A DNA stretch of 19,890 nt from Lentisphaerota bacterium (GTDB lineage: Bacteria; Verrucomicrobiota; Lentisphaeria; Oligosphaerales; PUNB01), in the NCBI GenBank assembly GCA_003552565.1, contig PUNB01000215.1, positions 1 to 19,890 of the forward strand. Reading direction: 5' to 3'. Positions 6,287-12,351 of this stretch are shown here, piece after piece. The notes beneath the pieces were generated by a model, which had not been told where the DNA came from, searched no databases, and was given only the letters and a program-made list of their open reading frames with translations. A program made the position numbers and the translations under genes. How positions within the stretch are numbered: position 1 is the stretch's first letter; each line of letters opens with the position of its first letter.

Positions 6287-7939
6287 TTAAATCTTCCACT
6301 GCAACACACTGGGATCATATTCCTCCGGCGGATTGAACCCGAGCAGTTCGATGCAAGTGGCCGCCAGGCTGCTGATCCCCAGCCCCTCCCGTAGCCGAGG
6401 CTGATACTCACCTTGATTTTCCGGATCGTAGATCAGACAGGGCACCGGATTCAGTGAATGAGCGGTTTTTACCTTGGAAATACCATTCTCCTGTTTCACG
6501 CCGCCGTCTTTGTCGTGCTCGAACATGTCATCGGCATTGCCGTGATCCGCGGAAACCACCATAACCCCGCCGGCCTTGGCAATCGCTTTTCTGAGTCTGC
6601 CTAAGCATAGATCGACGGTTTCAACCGCGATCTGAGCCGCCTGATAAACGCCGGTGTGGCCGACCATGTCGCCGTTGGCGAAATTGAGGCGGATAAAGTC
6701 AAACTTTCCACTATCAATTGATTCCATGACATAATCGGCAATATCGGCGGCCTTCATCCATGGACGCTGTTCAAAAGGAACCTGATCAGAGGAAATTTCC
6801 ACGTACTGTTCCAGTTGTTCATTGATCAGGCCGGTTTTGTTGCCGTTGTAAAAATAGGTCACATGTCCGAATTTCTGTGTTTCGCTGATGGCCAGCGAGC
6901 GCACACCGCTTTGGCATAAATACTGGCCGACCGTGTTTTCAATCACCGGCGGCGGCACCAGGAATCTACGGGGCACATGCAGATCGCCGTCATACTCCAT
7001 CATACCGGCGTACTTCACCCGCGGACGGCGGCCGCGATCGAAATGAGAGAAGTCATCCTCTTCGAAAGCGGCGGTTATTTCCAGCGCCCGGTCACCTCGG
7101 TAATTAAAAAAGACAACCGAATCATTATCCTCAATTTTGCCGACCGGTTCGCCGTTTTCCGCCACCACAAAACTTCCTAGATCCTGGTCGATGGCGCCGC
7201 TTTCCGAGCGCAATTGTTCGATGGCTTCCCGAGCGCTGCCGAACTGCCGTCCCTGACCGTGAACATGGGTGTTCCAGCCGCGCTCCACCATACCCCAGTC
7301 GGCGCCGTATCTGTCCATGGTTATGTACATACGGCCGCCGCCGGAGGCAATGCGGTAATCCACTCCGTATTCCTGATTAAGGCGCTGTAAAAATTCCTCA
7401 AACGGGTCTACATACTCCAAAGCGGAGGTCTCCCCCACATCCCGTCCATCAAGCAAGGCGTGAACTCTGGCCTTCTGCACCTTCTCGCGGGCGGCCTGTT
7501 CCAGCATCGCCCGCAGATGGCCGATGTTGCTGTGTACATTGCCGTCGGAGAAAAGGCCGATAAAATGCATAGCGGAATTGTGTTGAAGACAATTATCCAC
7601 CAGCTCCCGCCAGGCCTCCTGTTCAAACATAGTGCCCGATTCGATCGAACGGTTGACCAGTTTCGCGCCTTGCGCCACCACCCGGCCGGCGCCGATGGCG
7701 TTGTGCCCAACTTCGCTGTTACCCATATCCTCATCACTCGGCAGGCCGACGGCCGTGCCGTGCGCCTGCAGGCTGGCGGCGGGACAGTTAGCGTGCAGCC
7801 AATCCAGGTTGGGAGTACAGGCGCTGCGCACTGCGTCGCCCTGCTCATAACGGCCATAACCTATACCGTCCATAATCACTAGAACAACCGGCCCCCGCCG
7901 GGACTGAAAATTTTCCTTACGCTTCAGCGCTTTCACCAT
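6287..7939 (-). CDS. gpmI: 2,3-bisphosphoglycerate-independent phosphoglycerate mutase
   Basis: Interconverts 3- and 2-phosphoglycerate in glycolysis and gluconeogenesis through a phosphoserine intermediate, using two metal ions (Mn typical). 550 residues, at the long end of the family. Metal and catalytic residues are visible: D24 (MDGIG), the nucleophile S75 (GNSEVGHN), H136 (NVHSNIGH), R166-D167 (DGRD), R281 and R284 (NYRGDRA), K356 (ETQKFGHVTYF), D424 and H428 (NGDMVGHTG), D465-H466 (ADHGNAD) and H494 (KTAHSLNP). All key positions are intact, so the enzyme should be active. The ATG is preceded by AGGAG at 10 nt. It is transcribed alone: upstream is the R1 cluster and the divergent kinase. 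Confidence 0.97.
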   Translation of the reverse strand: MVKALKRKENFQSRRGPVVLVIMDGIGYGRYEQGDAVRSACTPNLDWLHANCPAASLQAHGTAVGLPSDEDMGNSEVGHNAIGAGRVVAQGAKLVNRSIESGTMFEQEAWRELVDNCLQHNSAMHFIGLFSDGNVHSNIGHLRAMLEQAAREKVQKARVHALLDGRDVGETSALEYVDPFEEFLQRLNQEYGVDYRIASGGGRMYITMDRYGADWGMVERGWNTHVHGQGRQFGSAREAIEQLRSESGAIDQDLGSFVVAENGEPVGKIEDNDSVVFFNYRGDRALEITAAFEEDDFSHFDRGRRPRVKYAGMMEYDGDLHVPRRFLVPPPVIENTVGQYLCQSGVRSLAISETQKFGHVTYFYNGNKTGLINEQLEQYVEISSDQVPFEQRPWMKAADIADYVMESIDSGKFDFIRLNFANGDMVGHTGVYQAAQIAVETVDLCLGRLRKAIAKAGGVMVVSADHGNADDMFEHDKDGGVKQENGISKVKTAHSLNPVPCLIYDPENQGEYQPRLREGLGISSLAATCIELLGFNPPEEYDPSVLQWKI

Positions 7940-7970
7940 GGTTTCCCGATCTCCTGTCGAAATTTTAAAG

Positions 7971-7998
7971 AGTGTAATACGTTCGTTAAGTTTTGCAA
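7971..7998 (-). promoter_or_regulatory. Candidate gpmI promoter
   Basis: On the minus strand TTGCAA (7998-7993), a 16-bp spacer and TACACT (7976-7971) each match 4 of 6 consensus bases. The spacing would place transcription start about 25 nt before the gpmI ATG, just ahead of its AGGAG. Moderate to weak. Confidence 0.33.
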
Positions 7999-8100
7999 CT
8001 AAGTTCTGGCCAGGGACACATTCATGCGAACCATGGTTAAAAATAACACTTCTTAATAAAATTTCATCCTGTTTAAAGCCTGATTTGGCGAATTGTATGG

Positions 8101-8295
8101 AAAGCCCCTCCGCGAAAAGGGGTTGAGGCTTAATTTTGTGCTCACCTTGTCTCGCACCTTGTCTCGCACTTAGTCCAAAAAATGAGGAATCGAAAGAAAA
8201 CCAGACAAGGTGCGAGATCCGCCTGAGGCGGACAAGACTAGATTTTATTATTCGTGCGTGTATAGACCATAAACACCTTTTCGCATAACCTCTAG
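8101..8295 (+). repeat. R1 repeat, copy B (nearly full length)
   Basis: A 195-bp copy. The left end CCCTCCGCGAAAAGGGG follows a degraded AAAG (CTAG in copy H). The left arm has two ACCTTGTCTCGC units (8145-8168) and the right arm has AAGGTGCGAG (8208-8216). The conserved right block TTATTATTCGTGCGTGTA and CCTTTTCGCATAACCTCTAG end it at 8295. A 15-bp palindromic insert built on CCGCCTGAGGCGG (8217-8231) interrupts the right arm; copy G has the same insert. Confidence 0.8.
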
Positions 8296-8447
8296 AAAGG
8301 CGGCCAGGAACTCTGTTTTCAGCCAGCGGTCAAAGACTTATTGAGCCCCAGTCATCCCATGGGATGGCCTCCTAAACCTTGTCGCGCACTATGTCGGTTG
8401 TTCCTGTTCTCGTTAACCTGGAGGTTTTGGTAATTTGATTTGTCTTC

Positions 8448-8468
8448 AGCCGTCATTCCGGCTTTTTT
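8448..8468 (+). terminator. Terminator-like hairpin inside R1 copy C
   Basis: AGCCG (8448-8452) pairs with CGGCT (8459-8463) and is followed by a T run to 8468. No upstream plus-strand gene is evident, so it either ends a small unrecognised transcript or is fortuitous. Confidence 0.25.
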
Positions 8469-8517
8469 GACAAAGTGCGCGACGAGGGAAACACAAAGCT
8501 AAGAATTCGGACACGAA

Positions 8518-8598
8518 ATTAAGGCGAAAGATCAAGGCAAAAGATTAAGGGGCGCACCCGTTTTCCCTTAATCTTTCATCATAATCTTTCGCCTTAAT
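8518..8598. repeat. Nested long hairpin
   Basis: A perfect outer stem ATTAAGGCGAAAGAT / ATCTTTCGCCTTAAT (8518-8532, 8584-8598) encloses a perfect inner stem AAAGATTAAGGG / CCCTTAATCTTT (8540-8551, 8565-8576). It has 27 paired positions in 81 bp. Inner and outer stems share sequence (AAAGATTAAGG versus AAGGCGAAAGAT), suggesting duplication within a palindrome. Confidence 0.75.
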
Positions 8599-8671
8599 CC
8601 AATTGGCCGTGGAACGCACAGCAACTTTCGAGCTTGTGAGCTCCACAAAACCCTTTTCGCATAACCTCTAG

Positions 8672-8850
8672 CTAGAGGGTGTGCGAAAAGGTGTTTATGA
8701 TCTATACACGCACGAAGAATAAAACCTTGTCTCGAACCTTGTCCCGAACTACAATCTATTTATTTTTTATGCTTTTATCAGGAATGGAATATGGTTCGGG
8801 ACAAAGTTGAACCCAGGAATGCGCAATATACCTTTTCGTATAACCTCTAG
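8672..8850 (-). repeat. R1 repeat, copy D (complete, inverted)
   Basis: A 179-bp copy with both ends intact: CTAGAGGGTGTGCGAAAAGG at 8672 and CCTTTTCGTATAACCTCTAG ending at 8850, giving terminal inverted repeats of about 23 bp. Orientation is opposite to copies B, F and G: the GTGCGTGTATAGA block appears reverse-complemented near the left end. The arms are CCTTGTCTCGAACCTTGTCC and GGTTCGGGACAAAG around an AT-rich loop. It directly abuts copy C on the left and copy E on the right, giving CTAGCTAG at both joints. Confidence 0.85.
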
Positions 8851-8870
8851 CTAGATCCTCCGCGCAAAGG
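8851..8870 (+). repeat. R1 repeat, copy E (left end only)
   Basis: CTAGATCCTCCGCGCAAAGG matches the left end of copies B and H (CTAGACCCTCCGCGAAAAGG in H) and then stops. It lies 28 bp upstream of the kinase Shine-Dalgarno. Confidence 0.6.
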
Positions 8871-8908
8871 TCTAACGCTTGTTCCTGTGTTCAATACGGA
8901 GATTAAAT

Positions 8909-10486
8909 ATGTTCTGTAACAAAGAAACAAAAAAAGAAAAGGTTTCAGGCGGTATCGGCAGCTCCATTTTGAAAAAACTGGAGTCCTGGCGCCCGCACTC
9001 CAATCTACGCACAGCTTTGATCCTTTATGTTCTATTGCCAATGGGGATTGCCGTGGCGGTCGCCGGCTGGTGGGGATTGCGGGCTTTTGAAAAGCAGGTC
9101 GAGGAAAGAATGCAGAATGACTTGGAAGTAGTGGCTCGAGCAATCAAAAAACCGCTGAACCATGCTGTGTCACAAGAGAGGGACGGCAGTATTGCCCAGG
9201 CTTTGGAGTCGGCTTTTGAAATGAGCCATGTTTACGGTGCTTATCTATACGACGCCGAAGGAAAGAAAATCACCGACCCTGTGATAGATGAAGAAAAAGA
9301 AACTGACGAAACCTCGAAAGATGATGAGAAGCAGAAAAGTGAAATAGACAGTGACGAGGTGACCGAAAGGGTGGCAGAAGGCGAAAGACATGGAGAATTC
9401 GGCGAGATCGGCGGCACGGAAGTTTATTCTTATTTTGTACCCTTGACTGATTCCGGCGGCAGAATCACCGCCCTTCTGCAGTTGACGCGTCGGCGAAGTG
9501 ACTTCCATGAACAAATCAGCAATCTGCGCTACAGAGCGCTGGGCGGCTTCTTTCTGGCCTTTTTCGGATTAACCGGATTGGTTCTCTACGGCCATCACCG
9601 CGGTTTCGGCAGACATTTGAACAAACTTTCGCAAACAATGCGACAAATCGCTGACGGCGACCGGCACCAGCGTTACACAGACGGGGGGCCTCGCGAAATT
9701 GCCAGCCTCGGCAAACATTTCAACTTGATGATGGATAACATCGCTCAAGCTGAAAAAGAAATCGAAGATCAGCGTAAGCGCCAGAGAGAACTGGAAGAAT
9801 GCTTGCGACAAGCCGAAAAGCTAGCGGCGATCGGAGAATTAGCGGCGGGAGTCGCCCATGAATTGGGAAATCCCCTAAGCCTGATAGATGCCAAGGTTCA
9901 ACGCACTTTAAAACAGAAAGACCTTCCGGAGCCGATTTTGAACTCGCTGCAGGCCATCCGGGAGGCCGGAGAGAAAATGGAGAGAATAATCCGCCAGCTG
10001 CGAGATTTCAGCAGCCGAAACAAGATTGAGGTCAGCCAGGTGCATGTCGAACAATTGGTTCGAACCACCATAGCCGCGGTTTCCCATGAAGCGAGAAGTC
10101 AGCAAACCGTAATCAAAACCTCCGGCGATAAAAATGCAAACCTGCTGGCGGATCCGCATCGTCTGGAGCAGGCACTGGTCAACCTGTTGCGAAACGCTAT
10201 TCAAGCCGCTCCGGGAGGCGAGGTGGAAGTGGAATGGTATCCGCATCAGAATAACGGCAGCCGCGAATTGATTTTAGCCGTCAAAGACAACGGAGCGGGA
10301 ATTGACAAAGCGCATATCGGCAAAATATTTGATCCATTTTTCACCACCAAAGCCGCCGGAGAAGGAACCGGCCTCGGCCTCGCCGTGGTTCATGGCATAG
10401 CCGAAGAACACAAAGGACGAGTGGAAGCGGACTTGAGAGCGGAAGGCGGAAGCGTTTTTCGCCTTCATATCCCGGCGGTCATTTGA
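8909..10486 (+). CDS. Membrane-bound sensor histidine kinase (NtrB/ZraS/AtoS-type), orphan
   Basis: 525 residues from the ATG at 8909, chosen because GGAG (8898-8901) lies 7 nt upstream; an in-frame TTG at 8879 has no such support. TM1 is at about 36-56 and TM2 at about 210-230. They flank an extracytoplasmic domain whose middle is extremely acidic and Lys-rich (about 127-151, DEEKETDETSKDDEKQK). HAMP and a coiled coil lead to the H-box AAGVAHELGNPLSLIDAK with phospho-acceptor H317. The ATPase domain has an N-box (LVNLLRNAIQAA, N425 and N429), DNGAGI (D460), FDPFFTT (474-480) and GTGLGL (486-491), all intact. It autophosphorylates on a signal, but no response regulator is encoded in this window, so its partner is unknown. 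The acidic loop could bind cations; that is inference. Its stop overlaps the convergent ModA-like remnant by 8 bp. Confidence 0.93.
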   Translation: MFCNKETKKEKVSGGIGSSILKKLESWRPHSNLRTALILYVLLPMGIAVAVAGWWGLRAFEKQVEERMQNDLEVVARAIKKPLNHAVSQERDGSIAQALESAFEMSHVYGAYLYDAEGKKITDPVIDEEKETDETSKDDEKQKSEIDSDEVTERVAEGERHGEFGEIGGTEVYSYFVPLTDSGGRITALLQLTRRRSDFHEQISNLRYRALGGFFLAFFGLTGLVLYGHHRGFGRHLNKLSQTMRQIADGDRHQRYTDGGPREIASLGKHFNLMMDNIAQAEKEIEDQRKRQRELEECLRQAEKLAAIGELAAGVAHELGNPLSLIDAKVQRTLKQKDLPEPILNSLQAIREAGEKMERIIRQLRDFSSRNKIEVSQVHVEQLVRTTIAAVSHEARSQQTVIKTSGDKNANLLADPHRLEQALVNLLRNAIQAAPGGEVEVEWYPHQNNGSRELILAVKDNGAGIDKAHIGKIFDPFFTTKAAGEGTGLGLAVVHGIAEEHKGRVEADLRAEGGSVFRLHIPAVI

Positions 10487-10793
10487 CTATGTACCCCTTG
10501 TCAGCAAAAACTTCCCGCCCGAACTCCGAAGTCGCCAGGCGCATAAATTTTTCCGCCGCCTCCCGGTCCTGAGCGTGATTGAGCATACACAAGGTGACCC
10601 GGATTTCCGGAAAATCGTGATCGACCGGTATCACATCCAAACGATCTTCATAGAAAGTGGCAATAAAATTCCACACCATACCCGCATCCACGTGGCCATA
10701 GAACAAACTTAGAGCCACATCATTATGAGACCTCCCCTTATTAATAATAGTTCTGTCAAGAAAGCGACGGCTTTCTTTTTCACAACGCTCTTG
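10479..10793 (-). pseudogene. Truncated ModA-like substrate-binding protein (C-terminal part)
   Basis: The open frame reads back to a TAA at 10794-10796 and ends at 10479. The recognisable part (NDVALSLFYGHVDAGMVW...AAEKFMRLATSEFGREVFADKGY) is the C-terminal lobe of a ModA-like periplasmic oxyanion-binding protein: xVDAGxVW, an xxAxxFxxxxxSxxG helix and a final GY. Only about 100 of a usual 230-260 residues are present. There is no signal peptide. The only start with room is a GTG at 10718, inside the domain. The 5' part is replaced by unrelated sequence and R1 copy F. Most likely a decayed gene, perhaps truncated by repeat insertion. A molybdate role is a family guess. Confidence 0.65.
10758..10780 (+). 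terminator. Rho-independent terminator for the kinase transcript
   Basis: A perfect 8-bp stem AAGAAAGC / GCTTTCTT with loop GACG (10758-10777) runs into T residues on the plus strand. It lies about 270 bp beyond the kinase stop and within the upstream part of the ModA remnant, so the kinase message would run antisense to the remnant. Confidence 0.55.
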
Positions 10794-10857
10794 TTATCAG
10801 TTGTTTCTGACTATGCGGCGAGTCTCCCCGCAATAATGCTTACATCTGTATTATAAA

Positions 10858-11062
10858 CTTTGTCTCGCACCTCATTCCATGTACTCTTCATCTTCTTCTC
10901 GTTTCCAGACACTGGCAAGTTTGGCGGTCATCTTATCGATTTCCACAGCTGAATCTTTCTTTCGTCACAATTCAAATCCCACTTTTTTGGAAACAGGTGC
11001 GAGACAAGGTTTTATTATTCGTGCGTGTATAGACCGTAAACACCTTTTCGCATAACCTCTAG
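10858..11062 (+). repeat. R1 repeat, copy F
   Basis: CTTTGTCTCGCACCT (10858-10872) pairs with AGGTGCGAGACAAGG (10995-11009), one mismatch, around a loop of about 120 bp unlike that of other copies. The conserved right block follows, with GGTTTTATTATTCGTGCGTG and CCTTTTCGCATAACCTCTAG ending at 11062. The left terminus is not evident. It lies 36 bp beyond the antiporter stop. The 10797-11098 stretch has no gene. Confidence 0.75.
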
Positions 11063-11098
11063 CCAGCGGCAATTCCCCCACCTGCTTCCCGCCTCTCG

Positions 11099-12349
11099 CT
11101 ATTCCGAATCGATTTCACAGCCCCGGGCAAGCCCCATCTTGGTCAGCGGCGGACCAGTCAGTTCACTGAAGAAAACACACAGCAGAACTATATTCAGCAT
11201 GGTGGTCAGCATCGCCTCGAAACCTGGAATGTCCATGCGTCCGACGATCGGTGAAGTCTGAATCAGCAGAATCAGCCCGAGCGCCACACCTCCATGCGGC
11301 AGCATACAGTAACCAAGATTCTCCCTTAAAGGAGGCCCGACTCCGCTCATCCGGCAGCCTAAATAAACTCCGAAATACTTCCCAAAGCCACGAAAAAGAA
11401 TATAAATCCCGCCCCAGACAACCACTCCGGTTTCCAGCAGCAGCCTTGGATCGAGCTTGGTGCCGGCGAGAACAAAAAAAAGCGCGTATATCGGCGGTGT
11501 CAAGGACTCGAAAATACGCAGCACCCGATGATTCCGAGGGGAAATATTGATCAGGACGGCGCCAGCTGTCAGATTAGTTAAGAGTGGTGAAATATGCAGT
11601 GTCAGTGCCAGGGCGGTGGTGATCAGCATGACCCCCAGAGAAACAATAAGTATTTCATTCCGTCCCTGTTTATGGCGTATCATCCAGTAAATCAGAAAAC
11701 CCGCGACACACCCGAGAAAGAGGGAAAGAAATATTTCCGTCAACGCCCATCCGAACTGTCCCAGCGCCATAAAGTTATCCACCGCGCCGTCCGCCCATAA
11801 CCGAGAGACGAAAGCGAAAACCAGGGAGAAAAGAATCACACAGGCGGCGTCATCAAGAGCCACCACACTGAACAGATAATCAACGAATCTGCCGCGCGCG
11901 CCCATGGACTGCACTTCCGCCACCGTGGCGGTCGGTTCCGTGGCCACCGCGACAACTCCCAGCAACAGAGCGAAAGGCAACGCCAGGCCGAAGACCGCCA
12001 GCATGCCGGACACCAAAGCGAACACCGCCAGCAGCTGCGCCAGCATGATAACGACAATCGAGCGTCCGATCTTGCGCAGCTTATGCCAGGCGAACTCAGC
12101 GCCAATCATCAAAGCCACCAGTCCAACGGCGATTTCAGTGATCATACTGTAAGACTCATACAAGCCGCTCGGCAGGATGCCGGTGGTGGCGTTGCCCATC
12201 AGCAAGCCGGCGAAAATATAACCGGTAATGCCGGGCAAATGAAGTTTCCTTGCTGCAAGACTGATCAAGTACCCCACAAAAAGGAGCAGCCCGAGAGTGA
12301 AGATCGGGGACTCGGCAAACAACGCTCTAAAGTCGGAAAAAATAGCCAC
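11099..12349 (-). CDS. CPA2-type cation/proton antiporter (Na_H_Exchanger family)
   Basis: 416 residues, inner membrane, with about 12 hydrophobic segments. It exchanges Na+ or K+ for protons. Features of the family are LHLPGITGYIFAGLLMG (about 37-53), the ATEPTAT segment in the unwound helix (136-142) and the paired Asp of VVALDDA (166-167) that bind the cation and proton. There is no C-terminal RCK/TrkA-N domain, unlike full KefB/KefC, so it is a membrane-domain-only member. The start is a GTG at 12349, 2 nt after the carB stop. No independent Shine-Dalgarno is clear and the next Met would cut into the first helices, so translation is probably coupled to carB. The ion cannot be told from sequence. 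Confidence 0.88.
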   Translation of the reverse strand: MAIFSDFRALFAESPIFTLGLLLFVGYLISLAARKLHLPGITGYIFAGLLMGNATTGILPSGLYESYSMITEIAVGLVALMIGAEFAWHKLRKIGRSIVVIMLAQLLAVFALVSGMLAVFGLALPFALLLGVVAVATEPTATVAEVQSMGARGRFVDYLFSVVALDDAACVILFSLVFAFVSRLWADGAVDNFMALGQFGWALTEIFLSLFLGCVAGFLIYWMIRHKQGRNEILIVSLGVMLITTALALTLHISPLLTNLTAGAVLINISPRNHRVLRIFESLTPPIYALFFVLAGTKLDPRLLLETGVVVWGGIYILFRGFGKYFGVYLGCRMSGVGPPLRENLGYCMLPHGGVALGLILLIQTSPIVGRMDIPGFEAMLTTMLNIVLLCVFFSELTGPPLTKMGLARGCEIDSE

Positions 12350-12351
12350 AC

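Larger units (their letters stand above)
8377..8671 (+). repeat. R1 repeat, copy C (diverged loop)
   Basis: It ends at 8671 with CCTTTTCGCATAACCTCTAG. Its arms are a variant: CCTTGTCGCGCACTATGTC (8377-8395) opposite GACAAAGTGCGCGACGAGG (8469-8487), two mismatches in 19. The left terminus is unclear. The segment between the arms and the right end contains the nested hairpin at 8518-8598. No gene is seen in 8296-8671. Confidence 0.55.

Noticed and set aside
8101..8295. R1 arms as a CRISPR array (repeated 12-mer ACCTTGTCTCGC)
   Set aside because: There are only two tandem units per arm with no spacers between them, the arms are inverted relative to each other, and no cas gene is present.
8101..8850. 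R1 repeats as integron attC sites, given the integrase at the window start
   Set aside because: attC sites carry RYYYAAC at the 5' edge and GTTRRRY at the 3' edge. R1 has the opposite polarity (GTTATGC-like at the left of the TIR, GCATAAC at the right), is longer, and flanks whole operons with their own promoters rather than single cassettes.
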